Of a DNA stretch of 20,551 nucleotides, positions 12,216 to 18,238 are shown piece by piece. Below the pieces are notes generated by a model. The model did no database searches and had not been told where the DNA came from. It saw nothing but the letters and a program-made list of their open reading frames with translations. Source of the stretch: a virus. The translations under genes and the position numbers were made by a program. The stretch's first letter is position 1, and each line of letters opens with the position of its first letter. The DNA lies in IMG/VR virus record IMGVR_UViG_3300034072_000746, positions 1-20,551 of that record. One strand, written 5' to 3'.

Positions 12216-12751
12216 TTTTAACCGACAAGACAATTAACGACGAAATAGCCGAAGGCAACATCGTTATTGAGCCGTTTAACCCTGAGAACCTTGGTACCAA
12301 TTCCTACGACCTTACCTTGTCAAATACCTTGGTACTTTACACGGAGCGCGTGTTGGATGTGCGCAAGAAAAACCCATCCGCACCGATGATTATTCCCGAT
12401 GAAGGTTTGATATTGCAGCCTGGTATTGTTTACCTTGCAAGCACGGTGGAATACACGGAGACTATGAAGCACGTGCCAATTATCCAAGGCAAATCAAGCC
12501 TCGGGAGATTAGGTTTATTTGTCCATGTGACCGCAGGTTTTGGCGATGTTGGATTTAAGGGGCATTGGACACTGGAACTTTTGACGGTTCAGCCGCTCAA
12601 GATTTACGCGGGCATGAAAATAGCCCAGCTTACTTATCAGGATATATCGGAGATGCCTAATATTTCGTATGATAAGAAAGAAAGTGCAAAATATTCGAAT
12701 CAGGGCAAAGATCCAGTTGCTTCCAAGAATTATTTAAATAAGCAACCATGA
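12212..12751 (+). CDS. dcd: dCTP deaminase family protein
   Basis: A 179-residue member of the dCTP deaminase/dUTPase family, which turns dCTP into dUTP (or dUMP in bifunctional forms) to supply thymidylate synthesis. Visible: LGTNSYDLTLSNTLVLY (residues 27-43) with the substrate-binding N-S-Y-D-L, the signature QGKSSLGRLGLFVHVTAGF (92-110), in which the classical R-S-S reads K-S-S, and the catalytic glutamate E122 in HWTLEL. The C-terminal SAKYSNQGKDPVAS fits the flexible Y-x-x-Q tail that closes over the site. The length is close to the bacterial enzyme (about 190). Its ATG overlaps the preceding stop and its stop overlaps the next ATG, so it is coupled on both sides. Confidence 0.9.
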   Translation: MILTDKTINDEIAEGNIVIEPFNPENLGTNSYDLTLSNTLVLYTERVLDVRKKNPSAPMIIPDEGLILQPGIVYLASTVEYTETMKHVPIIQGKSSLGRLGLFVHVTAGFGDVGFKGHWTLELLTVQPLKIYAGMKIAQLTYQDISEMPNISYDKKESAKYSNQGKDPVASKNYLNKQP

Positions 12752-13029
12752 CCGACGAAGAAAGGAAAGCAAAGCGCGCCGCTTATATGGTACAATGGCG
12801 TAAAAATTTAAGCCGCTTCCAAAAAGAAAAACGACGGCTTGAAATGAATGAGTACCGAAAGAAGGCGCGCAAAAATTGGACGCCTGAGTACTTGGAAAAG
12901 ATGAGGGAGCGAAATAGGATTTATTACGCCGAGAATAAGGATATATTATTAGCTAAAATGACAATTTATCGAGAAAACAAAAAAAAGAAAAATCATGATG
13001 ACCGAAAACGAAAAACAAAAATTAATTAA
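12748..13029 (+). CDS. Basic Y-R-K-rich protein, 93 aa
   Basis: A very basic helical protein (KAKRAAYMVQWRKNLSRFQK; YRKKARKNWTPEYLEKMRER; RIYYAENKDILLAKMTIYRE) that ends in a lysine- and arginine-rich tail. It is of the same type as the minus-strand protein at 3370-3594, sharing the TPEY block and the Y-x-x-N-K-E pattern. Such proteins resemble DNA-contacting helices of phage homing or modification proteins without a catalytic domain; no HNH or GIY-YIG residues are seen. It begins with the ATGA joint after dcd. Confidence 0.65.
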   Translation: MTDEERKAKRAAYMVQWRKNLSRFQKEKRRLEMNEYRKKARKNWTPEYLEKMRERNRIYYAENKDILLAKMTIYRENKKKKNHDDRKRKTKIN

Positions 13030-13123
13030 AGATGCCCTCAATGTCTTTGTTTCCGCTGGTGGAATCTTAACTTTGGCTTATGCTATTTATTTTATTGTTG
13101 ACCTTGTAAAAAAATGGTACTAA
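12995..13123 (+). CDS. Small single-pass membrane protein, 42 aa
   Basis: Read directly from the sequence: ATG at 12995 (a second ATG follows), stop TAA at 13121-13123. The protein has a charged N-terminus (TENEKQKLIKD) followed by a hydrophobic stretch (about 19-37, SAGGILTLAYAIYFIVDLV) and a KKWY end. This looks like one membrane helix with the N-terminus inside. It overlaps the previous gene in another frame and shares one base with the next start (TAATG). The role is unknown; phages often use such short membrane proteins in exclusion or lysis control. Confidence 0.55.
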   Translation: MMTENEKQKLIKDALNVFVSAGGILTLAYAIYFIVDLVKKWY

Positions 13124-13272
13124 TGAGTAAATTTGAAATCAAGTACAATGACAAACGAATGATCATTGAAGCCGAAAGCGTTGAAAAGGCGCTTGAGCAA
13201 TTCAAGGAATTAAAAATCGACGTGCCAAGCTTTGAGATAAGTATTTCAAAGTTTGGAGAATACAGGAAATAA
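13123..13272 (+). CDS. Hypothetical protein, 49 aa
   Basis: Read directly from the sequence: ATG at 13123 and TAA at 13270-13272. The product starts MSKFEIKYNDKRMIIEAESV, continues KALEQFKELKIDVPSF and ends ISISKFGEYRK. A strand, a helix and a second strand suggest a small alpha/beta fold. The start shares one base with the preceding stop (TAATG). It is the last gene before a strong terminator, so it probably closes the 9134-13272 unit. Confidence 0.55.
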   Translation: MSKFEIKYNDKRMIIEAESVEKALEQFKELKIDVPSFEISISKFGEYRK

Positions 13273-13308
13273 ATGTGAGGTAGTAAGTTGTTAAAAGTGT
13301 TCTAATTC

Positions 13309-13341
13309 ATGTCCGCGTCAACCGATGCGGACATTTTTTTT
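13309..13341 (+). terminator. Intrinsic terminator ending the 9134-13272 gene block
   Basis: ATGTCCGC (13309-13316) pairs perfectly with GCGGACAT (13327-13334), loop GTCAACCGAT, followed by a run of eight T residues. It lies directly upstream of promoter repeat B, as the 9021 terminator lies upstream of repeat A. Confidence 0.88.
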
Positions 13342-13347
13342 ATTTTA

Positions 13348-13401
13348 TTTTTGTAAATATTTTTTTATTCAAATAAATAATATTAAATTTACGAACCGAA
13401 A
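13348..13401 (+). promoter_or_regulatory. 54-base AT-rich promoter/operator repeat, copy B
   Basis: First 22 bases identical to copies A and C; TAAATTTAC at 13384-13392 and GAAA at 13398-13401 are at the same offsets. The next gene begins at 13440, 38 bases behind. Confidence 0.6.
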
Positions 13402-13439
13402 GGAATTAACCAGTTTACAAATCTTAAAAAAAACCAATT

Positions 13440-13700
13440 ATGGAAACCAAAATTTTTGCAGTTATGTACTTTGGCAATGCCAAAAGATACCAAGATTTAA
13501 ATTACGAAATCGAAGCCTTCACAAAGCGCGAAGCCGTTGAAAAATTTTACGAAAAAATGCGAAACGAGGATTATTTCCCTGAAGACGCATTTGGCGGTGG
13601 AATTATTCGCGATTGTGACGGCAATATTATAGCAGACCACACCGACGAAACCATCGAATATGATGGAGGTTGTTTTTACGCTGAACCAGTAATACAATAA
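13440..13700 (+). CDS. Hypothetical protein, 86 aa
   Basis: Not recognised. An acidic protein starting METKIFAVMYFGNAKRYQDL, with FTKREAVEKFYEKMRNEDYF and GGGIIRDCDGNIIADHTDE in the middle. The pattern of a strand, a helix and a D-G turn suggests a small alpha/beta domain. It is first behind promoter repeat B, with CCAATT before the ATG as in other units of this phage, and is followed by the 65-aa gene two bases later. Confidence 0.62.
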   Translation: METKIFAVMYFGNAKRYQDLNYEIEAFTKREAVEKFYEKMRNEDYFPEDAFGGGIIRDCDGNIIADHTDETIEYDGGCFYAEPVIQ

Positions 13701-13702
13701 CC

Positions 13703-13900
13703 ATGAAATTATATAACAATTTTCAAAAAGAAGTACAAAAATTTCCAATTATTGCTGGTATGCGATTAGACGGAAAAGGTAACAATAAATTAAAAATTGT
13801 TGGTTATAGATGGGTTGAATTTACGTATGATGTTAATCCTGAAGTTGCAGACGATAAATTAATTGTTGAAGAAAAAATAATTAAAAAGACATTTTTATGA
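13703..13900 (+). CDS. Hypothetical protein, 65 aa
   Basis: Not recognised. Basic and strand-rich: NNFQKEVQKFPIIAGMRLDG, then KLKIVGYRWVEFTYDVNPE, then a lysine-rich end. It starts two bases after the previous stop and overlaps the next gene as ATGA. No signal or membrane segment. Confidence 0.6.
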   Translation: MKLYNNFQKEVQKFPIIAGMRLDGKGNNKLKIVGYRWVEFTYDVNPEVADDKLIVEEKIIKKTFL

Positions 13901-14739
13901 AAGACCGCATCATTGACTATGTTCCTCAGAACAAACGCCTCCCGTACCAAGTTGCCGCAGGTGTTGGCGTTGCCTTCGTGGTTGGGTTAATTTATTCCCC
14001 AATCAATACTCAGTACCAATATACCTCATTCGTGCCAGTCATTGAGCGCGACACGGTGTACGTTCACAAAATTACAACGCTCACCTTCCCTGCAAAAGAG
14101 GAAAAAAGCGAATTCAACGAAATGGCTTATGGCTCAAGGTCATACGGATGGGAAATAAGGAAAATGAATATACACGAATTAAGGAAAACATTACAAGGCA
14201 AAGGTTTTCGAAACCTAGATAAAATTGACCTTTTTAAAATGCGTCGTATTTGGCTGGCGTATTCTTATGAATCCATGCTTATGAATGTGCATTACCTGAC
14301 CGACTTTCCCGTTTCCATGATTTATTCCTTTTTTATCATTGAGGCAACCACCTCTGGCGTTGAAACCGAACTTTGGAGAAAACACGCCAACGCTGGCGGC
14401 GTGAAGGCTTTGAAAAATCAAAAGTCGGTGACGTACAAAACACGCGAGGTCATTCGCGGACGTGACAAGTATATCCGCGCCAAGTTCATGAGCGCAAGTT
14501 CCACGGAAGAAGGTGTTAAACTTTGGGCGGGTGTTTTGAACTCAGGAAGGTACGCGGAATGCAAGAAGGCAAATTACAAGTTAAAAGGGATCAGGTTGTA
14601 CGAATCCATTTGTAAATGCGTGTACAAATCAGGGTATCACACGGACACGGATTACAAGTTTCGCGCTTCGCTTATGGCTGAGTTCTGGGAGTTGAAAAAG
14701 AACCATTACCCGATTAAAGGGAAAAGAGATGAATTTTAA
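13897..14739 (+). CDS. Membrane-anchored glucosaminidase-like peptidoglycan hydrolase
   Basis: A 280-residue protein with one N-terminal membrane helix (about 18-33, YQVAAGVGVAFVVGLI) and a large outer domain. Residues 115-175 look like a lysozyme-fold glucosaminidase: FPVSMIYSFFIIEATTSGVE (137-156) corresponds to the P-x-S-x3-A-Q-x-x-x-E-S-G pattern, with E149 as the likely catalytic acid, followed by ELWRKHANAGGVKAL, where known members have LAR-x-ANN-x-x-GIK. It would cut the sugar backbone of peptidoglycan from the periplasmic side. It sits among early plus-strand genes, far from the holin-amidase cassette on the other strand. Family is likely but not certain, since several conserved positions differ. 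Confidence 0.6.
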   Translation: MKDRIIDYVPQNKRLPYQVAAGVGVAFVVGLIYSPINTQYQYTSFVPVIERDTVYVHKITTLTFPAKEEKSEFNEMAYGSRSYGWEIRKMNIHELRKTLQGKGFRNLDKIDLFKMRRIWLAYSYESMLMNVHYLTDFPVSMIYSFFIIEATTSGVETELWRKHANAGGVKALKNQKSVTYKTREVIRGRDKYIRAKFMSASSTEEGVKLWAGVLNSGRYAECKKANYKLKGIRLYESICKCVYKSGYHTDTDYKFRASLMAEFWELKKNHYPIKGKRDEF

Positions 14740-14754
14740 ATTATTTTGCATTTA

Positions 14755-14808
14755 TTTTTGTAAATATTTTTTTATTTCAATATTTAATATTAAATTTACG
14801 TATTGAAA
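14755..14808 (+). promoter_or_regulatory. 54-base AT-rich promoter/operator repeat, copy C
   Basis: Same 22-base left part as copies A and B, TAAATTTAC at 14791-14799 and GAAA at 14805-14808 with identical offsets. Here no terminator precedes it; the previous gene stops 15 bases upstream. The next ATG is at 14847. Confidence 0.6.
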
Positions 14809-14846
14809 CAACGAAACGATATTTCACACAACAAAAACAAAATCAA

Positions 14847-15374
14847 ATGGAAAAGAATTTTAACAACCTTCAATTTAAATGGACATTCGAAAGTATTTCG
14901 GATAACATTCCCACCATCATGCTTTTAACAATCGTTTTAACGTATGGCATCAACGCCTATCTGACCGCCATTTTTCTCCCCATTGACTTTTGGCTTGCGA
15001 TCATTGCCGCCAGTATTTTGCAACTCGGACGCTTCGCCGTGGTTTTCATGGACTTCTTGAATCCAACCAAAGGGCGAAGTACTTACCCACCAAAAATTGC
15101 CCTGGGCGCAACCCTTGTGGCTTTGCTTGAAATCTTTTTTGGCTTACAGGAAAAGTACGAAGGCGGCGAATTTATTACCATGTTCCTTTTTATCGGAACA
15201 ATCGTTGTTTTCGGTTACCTCCTTGAAATCAACTTTGTTGACAAGGGTGTTGAGGCTTATGGGTTAATTGAAACAAAGCCAAAGCGGAAAAGAAAACCAC
15301 GCGTAAAGGCTGAGGCGAAACCAGTATCAAAGGCAAAAAACTTTGTATCTTCATTTAAAACAATCACACTTTGA
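14847..15374 (+). CDS. Multi-pass membrane protein, 175 aa
   Basis: No known family. Four hydrophobic segments are visible at about residues 20-42 (NIPTIMLLTIVLTYGINAYL region), 47-70, 84-99 and 108-128, followed by a strongly basic cytoplasmic-type tail (TKPKRKRKPRVKAEAKPVSK). Segment edges are approximate. It resembles no holin I know and lies after promoter repeat C, ahead of a RuvC-like resolvase. It could anchor phage DNA or proteins at the membrane through the basic tail. Its stop overlaps the next gene's TTG start. Confidence 0.65.
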   Translation: MEKNFNNLQFKWTFESISDNIPTIMLLTIVLTYGINAYLTAIFLPIDFWLAIIAASILQLGRFAVVFMDFLNPTKGRSTYPPKIALGATLVALLEIFFGLQEKYEGGEFITMFLFIGTIVVFGYLLEINFVDKGVEAYGLIETKPKRKRKPRVKAEAKPVSKAKNFVSSFKTITL

Positions 15375-15847
15375 GGACACTGATAGGAGTCGACCCAGCG
15401 TTAAGAATAAAAGGAATGGCGGTTTGCATTATCGCAGACCGCACTATGATTTTTAAAAGATATAAAAGGTTTGTCGATTTCATCGGAGACGTTATAACAT
15501 GGGTGGCATACGAAAGTCCTGTTGTTTTAGTTGAAGATTCAAGCCTCCAGAATGTGACCTTTAATAATTCAATCAACCGCGCGATCCTTTCCAGAATGTC
15601 CCGCAACGTTGGCATGAATCAAGCCGCATCAAGGATTGCTTATGAATGGATAAAGGAACACGACATTGAGGCGTACAATATTTCCCCTGAGGCAAAGGGT
15701 AAAAAGTTTAACAAAGACGTGTTTATGCGCGTGGTCGCAAGTGAGCGATTGAAATTTGAACCAGATTTTAAACCAGCCAAAATAAGTCAAGATGAAATCG
15801 ACGCTTTCTTCCTTGCGCTTATGGCAAAAAATTATATCAAAAGATGA
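15371..15847 (+). CDS. RuvC-like Holliday junction resolvase
   Basis: A 158-residue RNase H-fold nuclease that would cut branched DNA before packaging. The first strand LIGVDPALRIKGMAVC carries D8; VVLVEDSSLQ (51-60) carries E55; the C-terminal helix SQDEIDAFFLAL (139-150) carries D141 and D144. The four acidic residues are in the order and spacing of the RuvC active site, and the length is near the family's 160-170. The start codon is TTG at 15371: it makes a TTGA overlap with the preceding stop, and no ATG lies early enough to keep the first strand. The next gene is joined by ATGA. Confidence 0.82.
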   Translation: MRTLIGVDPALRIKGMAVCIIADRTMIFKRYKRFVDFIGDVITWVAYESPVVLVEDSSLQNVTFNNSINRAILSRMSRNVGMNQAASRIAYEWIKEHDIEAYNISPEAKGKKFNKDVFMRVVASERLKFEPDFKPAKISQDEIDAFFLALMAKNYIKR

Positions 15848-16128
15848 AAAATAACGAATTAACAGACGGCTTAACCAACGAACAATGGAAGGAAGCGCAA
15901 AGATGTTTCAACGCGCGCCCAAAGCCCTTACGATTTGCCGACACGGTAAATAGCAAACAATCGGTAATAAATTTTTACCTTAATCCTTTGATTCCTGAGA
16001 CCATGCCAGCTTATCAATCAATGGAAAAAGAAAGAATGGTAAGCATTTGTTACCAACTTTATCATTCAAAGGAAACCGACACTTTAAAAGAATCAGCCGC
16101 AAGGCTTATAAAACTTATAATTGATTGA
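15844..16128 (+). CDS. Hypothetical protein, 94 aa
   Basis: Not recognised. A helical protein starting MKNNELTDGLTNEQWKEAQR and ending ESAARLIKLIID. It follows the resolvase through an ATGA overlap and is the last rightward gene, ending just before a terminator. Confidence 0.62.
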   Translation: MKNNELTDGLTNEQWKEAQRCFNARPKPLRFADTVNSKQSVINFYLNPLIPETMPAYQSMEKERMVSICYQLYHSKETDTLKESAARLIKLIID

Positions 16129-16160
16129 TTACTAATTTGTTAATTGTTGATGTGTATATC

Positions 16161-16189
16161 AGGGCTGGCATTTGAACCAGCCCTTTTTT
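16161..16189 (+). terminator. Intrinsic terminator at the convergent junction
   Basis: AGGGCTGG (16161-16168) pairs perfectly with CCAGCCCT (16177-16184), loop CATTTGAA, then T residues to 16189. It ends the rightward genes. On the minus strand the hairpin is not followed by a U-run, so it serves the leftward transcript poorly. Confidence 0.88.
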
Positions 16190-16190
16190 A

Positions 16191-16853
16191 TTAAAAGATT
16201 ACCCCTTGCGTCTTTGCATAATCCACGACCGCCCGAGCATGAGACAAAGCCAACGTATTTTGAAACACGGGGTCAAACATCATTAAAGCATCGTGGTAAT
16301 TTGTAAAGAATCCATTTTCGCTGAGTACCGCTGGCATATTTGTTTGGGTAATAACAAAGAAACTTTCTTCTTTGTCCTTATCTCCGTCCGTGGTATCCAT
16401 GCGATATACCCATTTCGGAAATGCCTCCTTTACCTCGTTAAACAAGAACTCCGCGTAAATGTCCGACCTTGTTTTACCCTTGCTCGTGAACACCTCAAAA
16501 CCCCTTGCATTGGGCGAAGCCGCCGCGTTGCCGTGGATGCTTAGGTATAACGAATCTTCGTAATTTTTGGCGTTGATGTTTGCCTTCGCCACGCGCTTTG
16601 CCAAAGTTAAATCCAAAACAGGATCGTAAACGCGAATAACTGGAAAACCCCAATCAATTAAATACTGCTCAATCTTTGCCGCAACTTCGCGATTAAACAC
16701 GCCTTCAAAGAACCACCCGTAACCGTGGAACTTTGCATTGTTATGCTGAGCGCACTTGGAAGGATACGTGGTATAATTGTAAGGTAATTTTTTCTTTGCG
16801 TCAATGCCTCCATGGCCTGCGTCGATGAAGATGCAAAATTTAGATGCTTTCAT
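16191..16853 (-). CDS. N-acetylmuramoyl-L-alanine amidase (endolysin)
   Basis: A 220-residue Amidase_3 domain enzyme that cuts the bond between N-acetylmuramic acid and L-alanine in peptidoglycan. The zinc ligands are H14 in FIDAGHGG, E50 in WFFEGVFNREVA, and H107 in LSIHGNAA; the catalytic glutamate is E179 in AVLSENGFFTN. It has no signal peptide and no extra binding domain, so it probably depends on the holin for release. It is the last gene of the leftward lysis cassette, after a 97-aa unknown and the holin. A family-specific insert (about 22-45) precedes the second zinc ligand. Confidence 0.93.
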   Translation of the reverse strand: MKASKFCIFIDAGHGGIDAKKKLPYNYTTYPSKCAQHNNAKFHGYGWFFEGVFNREVAAKIEQYLIDWGFPVIRVYDPVLDLTLAKRVAKANINAKNYEDSLYLSIHGNAAASPNARGFEVFTSKGKTRSDIYAEFLFNEVKEAFPKWVYRMDTTDGDKDKEESFFVITQTNMPAVLSENGFFTNYHDALMMFDPVFQNTLALSHARAVVDYAKTQGVIF

Positions 16854-16868
16854 ATTTTGATATTTTTA

Positions 16869-16896
16869 AGGGCGATGCAACTCAATGCACCGCCCT
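16869..16896 (-). other. Hairpin between the 97-aa gene and the amidase
   Basis: AGGGCG (16869-16874) pairs with CGCCCT (16891-16896) and TGCA with TGCA inside, one A-C mismatch, six-base loop. Read leftward it is followed by TTAAAAATATC, not by a U-run, and ends 15 bases before the amidase ATG. It may slow ribosomes or protect the mRNA. Confidence 0.5.
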
Positions 16897-16928
16897 GATA
16901 GTCGCCCAAGGTAGCGATTCTTCTGCGC

Positions 16929-17222
16929 CTATAATTTAAATCCAATGAGTGCAAAAGCTGCTGTAATCAAAGATAATTTTGGTGGAACTTTCACCTCAAT
17001 TTCTTTGCCAGCGCACTCGCGGCTTGTTTCTTTTATCTTATCCCAAATGATTTGCGCCAGTCGCACATATTCGCGCCATGTGAATTTGACTTTGTTACCC
17101 TCAAGGTAAACATTGATTTCACCTGCAAGTTCGGCAAAATTCATTGAATAGCATTCAATGTCGCCAAGAGGTGACTTTATCCCATCTGCATTTTTCAATG
17201 CTTCTTTTAAATTAGTCTGCAT
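16929..17222 (-). CDS. Hypothetical protein in the lysis cassette, 97 aa
   Basis: Not recognised. The soluble first 75 residues (KEALKNADGIKSPLGDIECY; GNKVKFTWREYVRLAQIIWD) lead to a hydrophobic C-terminus (KLSLITAAFALIGFKL) that could lie in or on the membrane. Its place between holin and amidase suggests lysis, for example a holin partner or antiholin, but nothing in the sequence proves it. The gap to the holin is 11 bases. Confidence 0.6.
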   Translation of the reverse strand: MQTNLKEALKNADGIKSPLGDIECYSMNFAELAGEINVYLEGNKVKFTWREYVRLAQIIWDKIKETSRECAGKEIEVKVPPKLSLITAAFALIGFKL

Positions 17223-17233
17223 GATTATTTGAT

Positions 17234-17635
17234 TTAACGATTAAAAAAACGTGTTATTAAAACGCCAAGGTTTACGCCTGTGATGCGTTTCGTGTTTTCC
17301 GAAATAGAATATAGCTCAACCGTTGCAATTAAAAACGCTGCCATGTATGTTATGTTAGGAAGGCTAAACGTATTCCTTGCACCCTCGAATATGAGTATGG
17401 CACAAAAATACACCACTATTTTTTCTATTGTCCGATAAAGCCCACGGCTATTTATCTTTTGCCCTTCCTTCTTTGCCGCAATGATGCCTGTTGCCATGTC
17501 AGCGAAAACAACGAAAACCGTGAATATCAGGAAGCCTTTGATTGGTATGAAAAATGAAAATATCCAGCCGCAGCAAATTGCGTATGTTATTTTCTCCCAT
17601 CCAAGGTGCAAAAAGTTGATTAAAGTTGCTTTCAT
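17234..17635 (-). CDS. Holin (phage holin 4 family)
   Basis: A 133-residue protein with three to four membrane helices: about 17-31, 33-52 (GFLIFTVFVVFADMATGIIA), 73-87 and 95-108. The D-M-A-T-G-I-I-A-A motif followed by KKEGQKINSRGLYRTIEK and, near the end, SISENTKRITG is typical of the toxin-secretion/phage-lysis holin family. It would open the inner membrane for the amidase. Its ATG shares a base with the preceding stop (TAATG), so it is translated with the secreted-type protein upstream. Confidence 0.88.
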   Translation of the reverse strand: MKATLINFLHLGWEKITYAICCGWIFSFFIPIKGFLIFTVFVVFADMATGIIAAKKEGQKINSRGLYRTIEKIVVYFCAILIFEGARNTFSLPNITYMAAFLIATVELYSISENTKRITGVNLGVLITRFFNR

Positions 17636-18237
17636 TATTCCTTTTTTATCAGCCTAACATCATTGTCCACGGTTGCAAATTTGCCATTGGCAAACTTGTA
17701 TAAATCGTAGCGCACACCGTTGAAGGCAAAGCTAATTTGATTGGTAAAGGTGCTGAGTAATAAGTTGGTTGTAATCGTGTACACTTTGCCATTGTCAGGA
17801 TTAAAAATATACCTGTCATTTGCATTCAGCTTTATAACGCCTGGAATGTTTTCCCCTTCAAAAACCAATGTCCAATCGCCAAAAAATGAAGATGTGTCCC
17901 TGAGTGCCGTTGACGTGTAAACAGGTCTGCCACTAATTTGAAGGTGCAAATTATTGTAATAATTAATCCGCTTCACCGATTTTCCTTTTAAAATCAAGGG
18001 CTTAGCATGGATGGCAATCGTGTTGCTTTGCCTTTCAGCATCGGTAACAAGTGCTTTAATGGCTGTTAAGCTATCGCCAAGTATTTGTTTATTCCCTGTC
18101 ACCGTGCTATCGCTGAACGTGGTCATAGTAACAATGTAATAAATGTCGCCTTGCTTTTGAATGTACACCGTATCGGTAACAACGTCTTGAGAAAGGGCAA
18201 GGAAAGGAATGAGTAAAAAGAAAAGTATGTTTTTCAT
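17635..18237 (-). CDS. Secreted-type protein of unknown function, 200 aa
   Basis: It begins with a clean signal peptide (MKNILFFLLIPFLALSQ, cleavage probably after residue 16-17). The rest is strand-rich with many T, S, N and Y residues (DTVYIQKQGDIYYIVTMTTF; YNNLHLQISGRPVYT; GDWTLVFEGENIPGVIKL) and has no known catalytic motif. It lies one base behind the S74 tail-fibre gene, whose product also carries a signal peptide. It could be a fibre accessory protein or a cell-surface protein of host type; the signal is certain enough to say the product is probably exported. Confidence 0.65.
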   Translation of the reverse strand: MKNILFFLLIPFLALSQDVVTDTVYIQKQGDIYYIVTMTTFSDSTVTGNKQILGDSLTAIKALVTDAERQSNTIAIHAKPLILKGKSVKRINYYNNLHLQISGRPVYTSTALRDTSSFFGDWTLVFEGENIPGVIKLNANDRYIFNPDNGKVYTITTNLLLSTFTNQISFAFNGVRYDLYKFANGKFATVDNDVRLIKKE

Positions 18238-18238
18238 G

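Noticed and set aside
11905-12300. 131-residue minus-strand open frame
   Set aside because: It lies opposite three overlapping, coupled plus-strand genes (105 aa, 70 aa, dcd), is low-complexity F/L-rich, and has no neighbours on its strand.
9061-14808. CRISPR array or transposon ends formed by the 54-base repeats
   Set aside because: Only three copies, kilobases apart, each directly ahead of a gene block; no spacers, transposase or target duplications.
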